NCBI RefSeq assembly: GCF_026130545.1 | Contig: NZ_JAMOIM010000004.1 | Location: forward strand, 310,001-374,000 | Length of the DNA stretch: 64,000 bases | Direction: 5' to 3' | DNA from: Lichenifustis flavocetrariae | Lineage (GTDB): Bacteria > Pseudomonadota > Alphaproteobacteria > Rhizobiales > Beijerinckiaceae | Shown here: positions 1 to 9,259 of the stretch, piece after piece | How positions within the stretch are numbered: the stretch's first letter is position 1 | How the letters are laid out: every line of letters begins with the position of its first letter | Position numbers and translations under genes: made by a program | The notes under the pieces: model-generated | The model's input: only the letters and a program-made list of their open reading frames with translations | Databases searched by the model: none | Told to the model about the DNA's origin: nothing

Positions 1-256
1 TGACGGCGCGCACGTCGCTTACGCCATCGATGACCCCTTCGGTGAGGCTGAACCCGAAGGCGAAATCTTCAAGATCTTCGGGGGTGAGCATCATGACGCC
101 GAACGGCACATCGCCGTAGGACACCTGTACGGGACGCTCGATCGCGACCGAGCGCAGGCCGTCCGCCACCGCTCCGGCGAACGTGAAGGTGCGGGTGGCG
201 GCGGCGCGACGCGCCGGTAATTCTTCCTGGGACAGTGGATCGCATTTGTCGTTCAT
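1..256 (-). CDS. fdhD: FdhD, formate dehydrogenase accessory sulfurtransferase (5' part only)
   Basis: The reverse strand from the ATG at 254-256 encodes 85 residues and runs off the left edge with no stop. The stretch 'VPFGVMMLTPEDLEDFAFGF' followed by 'SLTEGVID' is the FdhD N-terminal signature, a nucleotide-handling core in which substrate position is followed by a 'FxLTEGxI' motif. FdhD proteins pass sulfur from IscS to the molybdenum cofactor of formate dehydrogenases in the cytoplasm; the catalytic cysteine loop of the family lies beyond the edge and cannot be checked. The gene is divergent from the DUF2721 gene, with 64 bp between starts. A molybdopterin oxidoreductase begins at the other end of the window but is not physically linked. 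Confidence 0.85.
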   Translation of the reverse strand, partial: MNDKCDPLSQEELPARRAAATRTFTFAGAVADGLRSVAIERPVQVSYGDVPFGVMMLTPEDLEDFAFGFSLTEGVIDGVSDVRAV

Positions 257-320
257 CGCGCCTTGAGGTAACGCCTCCGACGTTCGATGACCATGGCAGA
301 GCAACGATGAGAACCAAGAC

Positions 321-803
321 GTGATCTTCGGCCTCGGTGCAGGCGCCCCGGCGTCCCTCGATTCCGTCACGCATATCATTCAAGTGGCGTTGACCCCCGT
401 CTTCCTCTTGTCCGGCATCGGGGCGCTGCTCAACGTCTTCGCGACGCGCCTCGGCCGCGTCGCCGATCAGCTCGACAAGGTCACGGCGGAGCTGCGGGGC
501 GGGGCGGGGGATCCGACCATGACGCCGCAGATCTTCAGGCTGAGGCAGCGGCTCTTCGCGCTCGACCTGGCCGTGGTCGCGGCTGCGATCGGTGGCGGGG
601 CGACATGCGGCGCCACGATCGCTCTCTTCATCGGCGCGCTCCGGGATGACGTGATGGGTTGGGTCCTGTTCGCCCTCTTCGGCGGCGCCCTCATCTGCAC
701 GCTGATCGCCCTTTGCGCGTTTCTGGCCGAGATGCTGATTTCGAGCGCGGCCGTTCGACTTCGGCTCGATGTGGAGGAGACGACGGCAGAAGGCCGGCGC
801 TGA
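321..803 (+). CDS. DUF2721 family membrane protein
   Basis: The 160-residue product starts with GTG at 321. The upstream ATG at 307 is in another frame and stops at once. It has an N-terminal hydrophobic segment (about 15-37, 'IIQVALTPVFLLSGIGALLN'), then 'FATRLGRVADQLD', a charged linker, and two further membrane segments near 82-105 and 111-140. This pattern, with the 'R(L)xRvvDr' motif just after the first helix, is that of DUF2721 inner-membrane proteins, whose function is unknown. The ribosome binding site is weak, so the start is provisional. It stands alone between fdhD and a GNAT gene. Confidence 0.75.
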   Translation: MIFGLGAGAPASLDSVTHIIQVALTPVFLLSGIGALLNVFATRLGRVADQLDKVTAELRGGAGDPTMTPQIFRLRQRLFALDLAVVAAAIGGGATCGATIALFIGALRDDVMGWVLFALFGGALICTLIALCAFLAEMLISSAAVRLRLDVEETTAEGRR

Positions 804-920
804 TCATGCCTCACGCGGTCATCCTGGGATGGCGATTTGCACCGCTTGGGCTCCTCCCGCGCGACTGATAAGACAGCCGGTGTGAGGCGCTCGGGGATCC
901 TGGGCACGCGGGAGCAGATC

Positions 921-1436
921 GTGACCAATGATCCGATGAGCCTATCCGTCATCGTGTCGGCCGAGGCGCCAGCCGATGCCGCGGCGGTCGAGCGGCTGAG
1001 CGAGCGCGCTTTCGGGCCGGGCCGGTTTGCCCGGACGGCTTACAGGGTCCGCGAATCAGCGGCGGCCGATCCCGCCTTGTCGTTCGTCGCCAGGATCAGC
1101 ACGTTGCTGGTCGGCGCGAATCGCATGACCGGGATCCGATGCGGCGCGGCGCGCGGGTTGCTCCTGGGGCCGTTGACAGTCGACCCGGCGTTCCGGTCGC
1201 GCGGCATCGGAGCGGCGTTGGTGAAGCGCTCCCTGGATGCGGCGATCGGGGCGGGGCACCGGTTGGTCATTCTCGTGGGCGATGAGGCCTATTACGGCCG
1301 ATTCGGCTTCGTACGTGTTCCGGCTGGCCGGCTTGCTATGCCGGGCCCGGTCGATCCCGCGAGGGTCTTGTTCCGGGAGTTGCAGTCGGGTGCGTTTGCC
1401 GAGGCCAAGGGAACGATCGTGGCTTGGACAGGCTGA
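921..1436 (+). CDS. GNAT family N-acetyltransferase (YhbS-like)
   Basis: The 171-residue product is placed at the GTG at 921 because a GGGAG sits about 7 bases upstream; an ATG at 936 is the alternative, and the longer reading from 837 has no supporting site. The acetyl-CoA binding motif A is clear in 'LGPLTVDPAFRSRGIGAALV' (R/Q-x-x-G-x-G/A). The preceding strand and the later 'VILVGDEAYYGRFGFVRVPA' are typical of YhbS-like acetyltransferases, where the 'YYxRFGF' block closes the fold. The acceptor substrate cannot be told from sequence. It probably acts in the cytoplasm as a single-gene unit. Confidence 0.85.
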   Translation: MTNDPMSLSVIVSAEAPADAAAVERLSERAFGPGRFARTAYRVRESAAADPALSFVARISTLLVGANRMTGIRCGAARGLLLGPLTVDPAFRSRGIGAALVKRSLDAAIGAGHRLVILVGDEAYYGRFGFVRVPAGRLAMPGPVDPARVLFRELQSGAFAEAKGTIVAWTG

Positions 1437-1485
1437 AGGCAGTCGCTGGTGACCCGAATTCGCGATCTTTGAAGATGTGCGTCGG

Positions 1486-1845
1486 TCAGGCCGTCAGGCG
1501 CATGGCGTTCGGGTTATAGGTATCAAGTGCGCGCAGAAGGTCGGCGGCGCTTGAGCGGTTCTGCAAGCCGCCGGCCTCCGGCTTGTTCGTGTTTACCGTC
1601 GCTTCCGGTTCACTGCCATCAGCTCCGCCGAGTTTGGAAAGGTAGACAGTAAGTGCCGCCGTGATCTGCGCCGTTCCGCTGCCGGTGCTGTCGATCGAGG
1701 AGCGGCCAATCGGACGGACATTCGATCCGCCAGATCCGTCATTTCCCGCGGTTGCCGCGTCGTCGGTCGACTTCGTCATCCGCGTCTGTCGGAGGAGATT
1801 CGACAGGCCGTTTCCGTTACCGGAGGTGGACACAGAAAGGGGCAT
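1486..1845 (-). CDS. hypothetical protein, Ser/Thr/Gly-rich
   Basis: I do not recognise this 119-residue product. It is polar and low in complexity (rich in S, T, G, N), with one apparent helix near the middle ('AQITAALTVYLSKLG') and a second at the C-terminus ('AADLLRALDTYN'). The ATG at 1845 was chosen because the sequence reads naturally from 'MPLSVSTSG' with a GGA 8 bases upstream. The frame is open to a TTG at 1896. A strong AAGGAG at 1888-1893 instead fits an ATG at 1883 in another frame, which gives only about 35 codons. No signal peptide or known domain is visible, so the gene may be real but is unproven. Confidence 0.4.
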   Translation of the reverse strand: MPLSVSTSGNGNGLSNLLRQTRMTKSTDDAATAGNDGSGGSNVRPIGRSSIDSTGSGTAQITAALTVYLSKLGGADGSEPEATVNTNKPEAGGLQNRSSAADLLRALDTYNPNAMRLTA

Positions 1846-2161
1846 GATCGATTCCAATCGTCGGTAGTTCGAAATTGGCTCATTCTGCTCCTTCAATTGC
1901 TAACGTCGGGTTAACCTTAATTCTTGGAACGCCATCTTTCTTCTTGACCGTGGCTCGACCATGCATGCGGAAGCCAGCCATCTCATAATGCCGTAGCTGG
2001 ACGTTGGGACAGCGTCCCTCGTGTCATATTCCCCTTCATCGATGAGGCGAGCGAGACCGGGCTTTGAGCAACTTCGGTGCTCAAGATCGACATCAGGCGT
2101 AAATAATACAAAGCTGCATCAGATCCGACCGGTCGCTCAATGGCGAGATATCGGGCTTTGA

Positions 2162-2281
2162 CCCTTCGCCCAGCTTGCGGGGAGAAGGTGCGCGAAGCGC
2201 GGATGAGGGGCGGATGGGATGGGGCAGGCAACCCCTCATCCGGCCTGACAGCCACCTTCTTCGCGTAAGCGGGGCGAAGGG
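2162..2281. repeat. intergenic palindromic repeat, family A copy 1
   Basis: The outer arms CCCTTCGCCC (2162-2171) and GGGGCGAAGGG (2271-2281) are inverted, as are the inner GGATGAGGGG and ACCCCTCATCC. Phrases such as 'GGGGAGAAGGTGCGCGAAGCGC' (split here as GGGGAGAAGG and TGCGCGAAGCGC) recur in copies at 47874-48016 and 58519-58637. It lies between the 3' ends of convergent-side genes in the 490-bp gap 1897-2383; I see nothing else in that gap. Confidence 0.75.
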
Positions 2282-2383
2282 ACACGGCACCCGTCGATCC
2301 TCATGCAGGTGGGTATAAGATCCGAATGCCGCCGAGGACTTGGTGGAAGCGGGTGTTTGCCCTCATCCCGTGCTGCCGACGGC

Positions 2384-4480
2384 TCAGATACCGCGCCGGA
2401 ACCGCCGTCCTTCCCCGAACCAGGCCAGGAGGAGGCTGCCCAGGAGGATCGCCAGACCCAAGAATCCGATCGCCACGGGAAACAATCCGACGCCCCTCAC
2501 GACGCTGGATTCGGTTCGTTTGATGCCGATGTAATCCGCACCGCCGTAGCGGGGGGCCTCATGCATGCCGACGAGTCGCGGCAGCGTGATCGCGCCATTC
2601 GGATCCGCCGCAATGCGCCGCACCGTGCCGCCCGTCGCCTCGGCGAGCCCGCGGAGCCGGTCGGGCGTCGAAACCACATCCTGGAATTCGCGGGGGTTCT
2701 CGGGGCCGACATTGGCCAGCACCGAAAGCGAGCCGTTGGTCACCTTGAAGAGCCCGAGCTCATGCGTTTCGACGATGGCGCGCGATAGGCCTGGCGCCTC
2801 GTCTTCGAGCGGGACAGTCGTCTGCTGCCCCGACGGCGCCGTGACCACGATCGAACCGTTGTTGCCCTGAACGCTTTGGCGTTCGATGACGAGATCGCGC
2901 CCGCGCACGCTGGCGCGCAGCGCTTCGTCCTCGAGGTCGGGTTCCTTCATCAACCAGTGCGCGAGGCGACGGAACAGGTCGAGATAGGGGCCGCCGTCCT
3001 GGTAGCCTCGGGCCCACAACCACATCTGGTCGCTGAGCAGAAGCCCTACCCGGCCCCTGTCCTCGTGGGACAGCACCAGCAGAGGTTTGCCCCCGTTGCC
3101 GGCCATGACCGGCGTCCCCTTGAGGACCGATGCATCGACCTGGCGGAACCAGGGCGCCCAATGCGGCGGGCTCGTGTCGCCGCCCGGGAGACCGCGTGTC
3201 ACCGGGTGCTTCTCGCCGTCGGCCGTGATGCTGGCCCGGAACGGCGCTTCGGTCAGGCCACCGGTGGGGCGGGCGGGCGTGACGGCCCCGAGGGGTGAAA
3301 AGAACAAACCGTCCGGGGTCGAGAAATCCGGCCCCGTCGCGATCAGCAGGGCACCCCCGTTGCGAACATAGCGGGCGATATTCTCGAAATAGACGTAAGG
3401 CAAGATCGCCTGGTTGGAAAAGCGATCGAAGATGATGAGATCGAAGTCCTTGATCTTGGCACCGAACAATTCATTGGTCGGGAAGGCGATCAAGGCTAAT
3501 TCGTTGATCGGGGTGCCGTCTTGCTTCTCAGGCGGCCGCAGGATCGTGAAGTGCACGAGATCGACATTGGCGTCGGACTTCAGGATGTTGCGCCACATGC
3601 GCTCGCCTTGGTGCGGCTCGCCCGAAACGAGCAGCACCTTGAGCTTGTCGCGCACACCGTCGATCGTCACCACGGCCTTGTTGTTGAGACCCGTGAGTTC
3701 GCCCGGCAGGGTCGGGACCTCGATCTCCACCACATTGGGGCCGGCATGGTCCACCTTGACCGGGATCTCGATCGTGTTGCCGACGCTCGCCTGAAGGGTC
3801 GCGATCTCCTCGCCATCGCGGCGCACCACCACGGTGACCGGCTCGCCCTTGTCGCCGGTGTCGAGAACCCGGATGCCGATCGTCTGATCCTTGCCGACGA
3901 GGCCGAAGCGTGGCGCCTCCGTCAGCTCGACGCGCCGATCCCGCTCGCCCTCGTGACCTGTCACGAGCACTTGCAGGGGCGCCTGGAAACCAAGCCCCGA
4001 TGGAGCTGGCGGAATGTCATCGACCAGCCCGTCCGTGACCATCAATACCCCACCGATCCGGTCGGGCGGCACGTCGGCGAGGCTTGCATTTAGGGAGGAG
4101 AAAAGCTGGGTGCCGTCGTTGGTCGCATCCGTGCGGTCGGATTCGATTACCCGTGTCTCGACATTGCCGAGCGCATCGAGGCTGCGTTTCAGGGCCTCGC
4201 CGGCGCGCGTGGTCTGCAATTCGCGCTCGCCGATCGTCTGCGAGGCGCTGCGGTCGAGCACGATCGCAACGACATCCTTCTGCGGCTCACGGTCCTCGCG
4301 GACGAGCGAGGGATTGGTCAGGGCGACCAGAATGAGCCCCAATGCAAGCGCGCGCAACAGAGGGCCGCGCCGCTGACCCGCCAGGAGGCCCAATGCGACG
4401 ACGACCAGCGCCGCGACCGCGAGCACGATCAGCAGCGGCCAGGGCAGGAGAGGCGAAACATCGAGGGAAAACCGCGTCAT
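2384..4480 (-). CDS. membrane protein with glutamine-amidotransferase-like domain, last gene of the MoxR cassette
   Basis: The 698-residue product has two N-terminal membrane helices (about 13-32 and 38-60), a large soluble region and a C-terminal helix near 668-690 ('LFPVAIGFLGLAILLGSLLL'). Residues 80-150 resemble a von Willebrand A-like fold ('VVAIVLDRSASQT', then 'GVLMVTDGLVDD'), with the D-x-S-x-S pattern present. A later stretch ('FDLIIFDRFSNQ...GGALLIATGP') resembles the class I glutamine-amidotransferase-like domains seen in this family. It is the distal gene of a four-gene minus-strand unit after the BatA/DUF4159 gene, with a 34-bp gap. The role is unknown; such cassettes are thought to act in envelope or stress functions with MoxR chaperones. 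Confidence 0.8.
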   Translation of the reverse strand: MTRFSLDVSPLLPWPLLIVLAVAALVVVALGLLAGQRRGPLLRALALGLILVALTNPSLVREDREPQKDVVAIVLDRSASQTIGERELQTTRAGEALKRSLDALGNVETRVIESDRTDATNDGTQLFSSLNASLADVPPDRIGGVLMVTDGLVDDIPPAPSGLGFQAPLQVLVTGHEGERDRRVELTEAPRFGLVGKDQTIGIRVLDTGDKGEPVTVVVRRDGEEIATLQASVGNTIEIPVKVDHAGPNVVEIEVPTLPGELTGLNNKAVVTIDGVRDKLKVLLVSGEPHQGERMWRNILKSDANVDLVHFTILRPPEKQDGTPINELALIAFPTNELFGAKIKDFDLIIFDRFSNQAILPYVYFENIARYVRNGGALLIATGPDFSTPDGLFFSPLGAVTPARPTGGLTEAPFRASITADGEKHPVTRGLPGGDTSPPHWAPWFRQVDASVLKGTPVMAGNGGKPLLVLSHEDRGRVGLLLSDQMWLWARGYQDGGPYLDLFRRLAHWLMKEPDLEDEALRASVRGRDLVIERQSVQGNNGSIVVTAPSGQQTTVPLEDEAPGLSRAIVETHELGLFKVTNGSLSVLANVGPENPREFQDVVSTPDRLRGLAEATGGTVRRIAADPNGAITLPRLVGMHEAPRYGGADYIGIKRTESSVVRGVGLFPVAIGFLGLAILLGSLLLAWFGEGRRFRRGI

Positions 4481-4514
4481 CGGATCTCATGCGTCCCGGC
4501 GCACGTCGGATGTC

Positions 4515-7313
4515 TCATCGTGCCAGCCGTTCCAACAGATCGTGGACATGGACCTGATCGGCCTTGTAGTTGCCGGTCAGCGTGTACATCACCAGATTGA
4601 CGCCGCCGCGCAGCGCCAATTCCCGTTGGCGGGCGCCGCCCGGCACAAGGGGGAACAGGGGCTGGCCTTCGGCATCCGCCGCCCAAGCCCCGGCGAGATC
4701 GTTACCCGTGATGACGATGGGCGATACGCTGTCGCCGGCCCGCGCCGGACGATTGGCCTCGGTGGCGCTGACCGGCGGCAGCGCCTCGATCCAGGTCTGT
4801 GCGGTGGCATAGCGCCCGACAAAGCCCGCCAGGATATAGAATGTGCGGGTCACGACATGGTCGGCCGGCAGGGGCTCGATTTCGGGAACGTCCACGCCGG
4901 ACAGCAGGTCGCGCAGCCAGGCTCCTTCGGGCGTCGGGGGTCCGCCTGGACGCTGCGCCAGTGCGTCGCGGGTGTCGAACACGATGGTGCCGCCCTGCTT
5001 CATATAGGCCGCGATGCGCGCCTTGGCGGCCGATGACGGCTGTGGCGCGGTGTCGAGGATGGGCCAATACAGCAGCGGATAGAAGGCGAGCTCGTCACGT
5101 GCCGGATCGACACCGATCGGGTCTCCCGGCGTCAGCGAGGTGCGGTCTGCGAGCGCATGCGAGAGCGCCACGAGGCCCTGATGGCTCGTGTTGTCGAGCG
5201 ACGCGTTGCCGCTGACCACATAAGCGAGCCGCACCGAAAGAGCCGATTGCATGTCCTGTTTCGACACGTTCAGGCCATCCTCGGCCCGCGCCGGGCGGGC
5301 CGGCACGGCAGAAAGGCCACCGACGACGATTAGGAGGGCCGCCGCAGTTGCAGCCGTCCGTCGCAAGCGCAGTCCACCGCTCAGCCAAAGTGTGGCGAGT
5401 GCGTCGAGCAGGAAAGCTATCAGGGCGAGGGTGACGAGCGCAGCCCGGAGATCGATGGGTTCGGAGGCCGCAAGAGCCTGTCGGTCGAGGGGCAGACCCG
5501 ACAAATCGAGCGGGGTGAGCGTATCTCCCGCATTCAACGCGTTCACGGCCACGAGCCCGTCCGCCGGGCCGTAGAAGCCGGGCGGATGGTCGAGCGAGGG
5601 TGGCGTCGGGACACCGGCCGCGATCGGCTTGGCGCTGGCGGGCGGCGATCCGAGCGTGCCGAAGCCATCGAGGATCCTGGTCGGCGCGAGCGTTGCGGCG
5701 TTCTGGTCCGCGCCGGCTGCCCTGCTTGTCTTCGGATCGGCCGTGGTGCTGGACAGATCAACGATCCGGCGCAGCATCGCGACGAACAACCCCGACAAGG
5801 GCAGGTTCGACCACGTCGTGTCGGCCGTGACGTGGAACAGGATCACGAGCCCCTTGCCGCGTTTTTCGGCGGTGACAAGCGGCGTACCATCGGTCAGCTG
5901 CGCCCAGGTCTTGTCGGAAAGACCAGGATCGGGCTCTGCCAGAACCTGCCGGGTCACCGTCACCTCCTCATGGGGCGTAAGGCCCGCGAAGGGACTCTTG
6001 GCATCGAAGGCCGCCAGGGCCTTGGGCTGATCCCACGAAAGCGCGCCGCCGAAAGTCCGGCCACCCCGGCGTAGCGCCACGGGCACGAGGTCGTCGGCCG
6101 CCCCGGCCAGACGCACCCCTGCGAAGCGAACCAGCACCCCGCCATCCTCGACGAAGCTCGCGAGGCGGTCGTGGTCGATGCCCGGGCCGACATTGAGGTC
6201 GGCGAGCATCATGACGGAGGGCTTTTCGTCGAGTAATGCCGCGATCGGGTCAGCCGAACCGCTGCGGATCTCGCGGATATCCGCGAAGGGCGCCAGTGCC
6301 TTCGCCAGATAGAAGGTGGGAGAGAGGAGGGGTTGTGCCACATCGGCCGTCGTACCCGACACGAGGCCGACGCGCCGCCGCTTCCAGCGTGAATCGAGGA
6401 GCGTCACGGCGCCCGCCGAATCTTCGCCTTCGATTGCCACGCGGGCGATCTCGTTCCGCAATTCGACCGGCAGGTTGAGGGAGGCATGGGTCTCGCGCGC
6501 CGTCCCGAAGGCGAAGTCGGCGTCGCCGATGGCAAGACCCTTCATGTCGAACGCATGCAGACGTCCGCTGCCGGGACCGGTCTCGTTGGCCCGCACGAGC
6601 CGGATGTCGAGCGCGTCCGGGCGATTGTCCGAACCCGCGAGGGCGTCCGGCGTGCTGCCACTGCTGAGCACCGAGGCCGGATGCTTCGTCGTGAGAGCTG
6701 CGAGGCGCTCCGCGAAGTTCCGCGCATGGCCGTTTTCTAGGCCGTCGGCGATCCAGACCAGATCGGCGTCCGGCGAGGTGGCGAGCAGGTGCTCGATGAC
6801 CGGGATAGCCTGCATCCGGTCCGGTTCGAACGGCTGCGGCCTGAGGGCACGCAGCCGTTCGATCGTCTGCGATGCCGATCCTGGTTGGACCGCACGCGCG
6901 CCTTCTGACATGGGGACGACGGCCGTTGGGCGCCCGTCGCGCTCCGCCGCGGCCGCCCGTTCGCCCGCGGCGGCGATGCGGCGAGCCCAGGTCGGCGCCG
7001 CCGCGAAGCCGTCGTCGAGAAGGATGACGAGCGGCCCCACCCCGTTTCGCAAGGCGGCCGGCGGGTTCCAGATGGGCCCGGCCATGGCCAGGATGATGGC
7101 GGCCGCAACGGCGAGGCGGAGCAGCAGCAGCCAGAGCGGCGTGCGCGATGGCGTCTCCTGCCGGGGACGTTGGTCGAGGATGAGCCGCAGCGGCGGAAAG
7201 GGGATCGACTGCGGCCGCGGCGGCGTCACGCGAAGCAGCAGGTAGAGCACCGGCAGCAGCGCCAGGGCGCCGAGGACCGCCGGAACCGCGAAAGCGAGGG
7301 GCAGCCCGAGCAT
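4515..7313 (-). CDS. BatA N-terminal / DUF4159 domain membrane protein
   Basis: The 932-residue product opens with a membrane helix followed by 'LLRVTPPRPQSIPFPPLRLI', the typical BatA (aerotolerance regulator) N-terminus, and a second helix near residues 60-80. A long periplasmic/soluble part follows ('DLVWIADGLENG', 'LLDEKPSVMMLADLNV'), then two membrane segments around 610-665. The C-terminal ~250 residues form a DUF4159 domain ('VRLAYVVSGNASLDNTSHQG', 'YPLLYWPI', 'YMKQGGTIVFDTRD'). Its start overlaps the DUF58 stop by one base (TGATG), which indicates translational coupling. In other alphaproteobacteria the same order MoxR-DUF58-DUF4159 is conserved; the biochemical role is not established. 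Confidence 0.85.
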   Translation of the reverse strand: MLGLPLAFAVPAVLGALALLPVLYLLLRVTPPRPQSIPFPPLRLILDQRPRQETPSRTPLWLLLLRLAVAAAIILAMAGPIWNPPAALRNGVGPLVILLDDGFAAAPTWARRIAAAGERAAAAERDGRPTAVVPMSEGARAVQPGSASQTIERLRALRPQPFEPDRMQAIPVIEHLLATSPDADLVWIADGLENGHARNFAERLAALTTKHPASVLSSGSTPDALAGSDNRPDALDIRLVRANETGPGSGRLHAFDMKGLAIGDADFAFGTARETHASLNLPVELRNEIARVAIEGEDSAGAVTLLDSRWKRRRVGLVSGTTADVAQPLLSPTFYLAKALAPFADIREIRSGSADPIAALLDEKPSVMMLADLNVGPGIDHDRLASFVEDGGVLVRFAGVRLAGAADDLVPVALRRGGRTFGGALSWDQPKALAAFDAKSPFAGLTPHEEVTVTRQVLAEPDPGLSDKTWAQLTDGTPLVTAEKRGKGLVILFHVTADTTWSNLPLSGLFVAMLRRIVDLSSTTADPKTSRAAGADQNAATLAPTRILDGFGTLGSPPASAKPIAAGVPTPPSLDHPPGFYGPADGLVAVNALNAGDTLTPLDLSGLPLDRQALAASEPIDLRAALVTLALIAFLLDALATLWLSGGLRLRRTAATAAALLIVVGGLSAVPARPARAEDGLNVSKQDMQSALSVRLAYVVSGNASLDNTSHQGLVALSHALADRTSLTPGDPIGVDPARDELAFYPLLYWPILDTAPQPSSAAKARIAAYMKQGGTIVFDTRDALAQRPGGPPTPEGAWLRDLLSGVDVPEIEPLPADHVVTRTFYILAGFVGRYATAQTWIEALPPVSATEANRPARAGDSVSPIVITGNDLAGAWAADAEGQPLFPLVPGGARQRELALRGGVNLVMYTLTGNYKADQVHVHDLLERLAR

Positions 7314-8254
7314 CAGCCGCGTCCCCCGAAGGCCGAGCCGTCGAGCATTGCCGGCGCCAGCCCCGAGGCCAGGGCCAGCAGCGCATGCGCGGCCGACTGG
7401 TCCGTGCGGTGGATCATGACGGTCCAGCCGATCGATCGCGCCACGGCCCTCAGGGCATCGCGATGGGCGGCAAGACGTTCGAGATAGGTGGTGCGGAGGG
7501 CACTCGCTTCACCGAGCCGCAAACGGGCCGATGTGTCTGAATCCCGCAATTCGACATGGCCCTCGAACGGGAAGGTCTCTTCGAGCGGGTCGGCGATCAG
7601 CACGATCTGGCCTTGCGCACCGGCGGAGGCGAGCCCCTTCAGTGTGGCGGCGATCGCCTGCGGGTCGGCCAGGAAATCGCCGATCAGCACCCCGCGCGAG
7701 CGAGCCGGCAGGGGCTGGGACGAGGGCAGGTCTTCGGCGACGCCGACACGATCCGCGACCGCGAGCGCCTCGGCCAAGCGGTCGATGATGCCGCGGGTCG
7801 CGAAAGCCCGGGTAAGCCCGTGCAGCCCGACACGTTCGCCGCCGCGCACCAGGAGGTCGGCGGCCGCGAGCCCGAGAACAAGACCACGGTCGAGCTTCGA
7901 TTGCGGCGCGAGGTTCGACTGATAGGCCATGGAAGGCGATCGATCGATCCAGAGCCAGATCGTTTGCACGGCTTCCCATTCGCGCTCGCGCACATAGGTG
8001 CGGTCGTCTCGGGCGGAACGGCGCCAGTCGATCCCGCCGGCGCTTTCCCCGGCCATGAAGGGTCGGAACTGCCAGAAGGACTCTCCCATGCCGGCACGGC
8101 GGCGCCCGTGCACCCCATGGGCCACGCTCGCCGCGATATGCTGGGCCGAAACAACAAGTGCAGGCAGGCGGCGCGCCAGATCGAGCGCGGCGTGACGCTG
8201 ATTTGCTCCGATGACCCGTTCGTCCGTGCCATGCAGCCGGGCCTGAGTTGCCAT
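7313..8254 (-). CDS. DUF58 domain-containing protein
   Basis: The 313-residue product contains the DUF58 core: 'MGESFWQFRPFMAGESAGGI' followed by 'DWRRSARDDRTYVRERE' at about 56-91. A VWA-like metal-site motif 'WIDRSPSM' (D104-x-S-x-S) comes next. DUF58 proteins are nearly always encoded beside MoxR ATPases and probably act as their partner or client adaptor. The start ATG at 8252-8254 directly follows the TAG of the MoxR gene, so the two are translated as a unit. Downstream it overlaps the DUF4159 gene by one base. No membrane helix is evident. Confidence 0.88.
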   Translation of the reverse strand: MATQARLHGTDERVIGANQRHAALDLARRLPALVVSAQHIAASVAHGVHGRRRAGMGESFWQFRPFMAGESAGGIDWRRSARDDRTYVREREWEAVQTIWLWIDRSPSMAYQSNLAPQSKLDRGLVLGLAAADLLVRGGERVGLHGLTRAFATRGIIDRLAEALAVADRVGVAEDLPSSQPLPARSRGVLIGDFLADPQAIAATLKGLASAGAQGQIVLIADPLEETFPFEGHVELRDSDTSARLRLGEASALRTTYLERLAAHRDALRAVARSIGWTVMIHRTDQSAAHALLALASGLAPAMLDGSAFGGRG

Positions 8255-9259
8255 CTAGCCGAGCCGCTCGACCAGCGTGGCCACGATCTTGGGGATGGTC
8301 TCGCCATCGGCACGCGCCGCGAACGTGAGTGCCATGCGGTGTTTCAGGACCGGCAGGGCGAGGGCCTTGACGTCGTCGATCGACGGCGAGAGACGGCCGT
8401 CGATCAGCGCACGGGCGCGGGTCGCGAGCATCAGGGCCTGCGCGGCGCGGGGTCCCGGCCCCCAGGCGATGTGTTTGGTTGCGGCGTCGCCTTCGCCGGG
8501 GCGAGCCGAGCGGACGAGGTTGAGGATCGCGTCGACGACGCTGTCGCCGACCGGTAGCCGGCGCACCAGGCGCTGGGCGCTCATCAGATCATCGGCCGTC
8601 ATGGCAGGCCGCGCCACCGCCTCGTGCTCCCCGGTCGTCTCGACAAGGATGCGGCGTTCGGCGTCCCGGTCGGGGTAGAGCACGTCGATCTGCATCAGAA
8701 AGCGATCGAGCTGGGCTTCCGGCAGGGGGTAGGTGCCTTCCTGCTCGATCGGATTCTGGGTGGCCAGCACGTGGAACGGGCGGGGCAGGTCATAGCGCTG
8801 GCCCGCGACCGTCACGTGCAACTCCTGCATGGCCTGCAGCAAGGCTGACTGCGTCCGCGGGCTCGCCCGGTTGATCTCGTCCGCCATCAGCAGCTGCGCG
8901 AAGACCGGACCCTTGACGAACCGGAAGGCGCGGCGGTGGTCGGCGGATTCCTCCAGAACCTCGGAGCCCAGAATATCGGCCGGCATCAGGTCAGGCGTGA
9001 ACTGCACGCGCCGTTCGTCGAGGCCAAGCACCGTGCCGAGCGTTTCGACAAGCTTAGTCTTGGCGAGGCCCGGCACGCCGACCAGAAGACCGTGGCCGCC
9101 CGACAGGACGGTAATGAGCGCTTCCTCGACGACGGAGGCCTGGCCGAACACCACGGTGCCGATGGCGGACCGGGCCGCGGCAACTCGCTCCAAGGCGGCA
9201 TCGGCGGCGCGGGCCGCGGCAGCTTCGAGGGACGTGGCCGTGTTCTCGAATGCGTTCAT
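8255..9259 (-). CDS. MoxR family AAA+ ATPase
   Basis: The 334-residue product shows Walker A 'GVPGLAKT' (61-68), Walker B 'LLMADEI' (123-129), and the MoxR-typical 'ATQNPIEQEGTYPLPEAQLD' with sensor residues after it. MoxR ATPases are chaperone-like AAA+ proteins working with VWA/DUF58 partners. The start at 9259 is preferred over an upstream ATG at 9301 because GAGGGG lies about 6 bases before it. This is the first gene of the minus-strand operon MoxR / DUF58 / DUF4159 / membrane protein, divergent from the DUF1285 gene with a 232-bp gap in which no convincing promoter could be assigned. Confidence 0.9.
   Translation of the reverse strand: MNAFENTATSLEAAAARAADAALERVAAARSAIGTVVFGQASVVEEALITVLSGGHGLLVGVPGLAKTKLVETLGTVLGLDERRVQFTPDLMPADILGSEVLEESADHRRAFRFVKGPVFAQLLMADEINRASPRTQSALLQAMQELHVTVAGQRYDLPRPFHVLATQNPIEQEGTYPLPEAQLDRFLMQIDVLYPDRDAERRILVETTGEHEAVARPAMTADDLMSAQRLVRRLPVGDSVVDAILNLVRSARPGEGDAATKHIAWGPGPRAAQALMLATRARALIDGRLSPSIDDVKALALPVLKHRMALTFAARADGETIPKIVATLVERLG

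Noticed and set aside
2303-4376. Many frames antisense to the minus-strand cassette
   Set aside because: Low-complexity Arg/Pro-rich shadows of the membrane protein gene.
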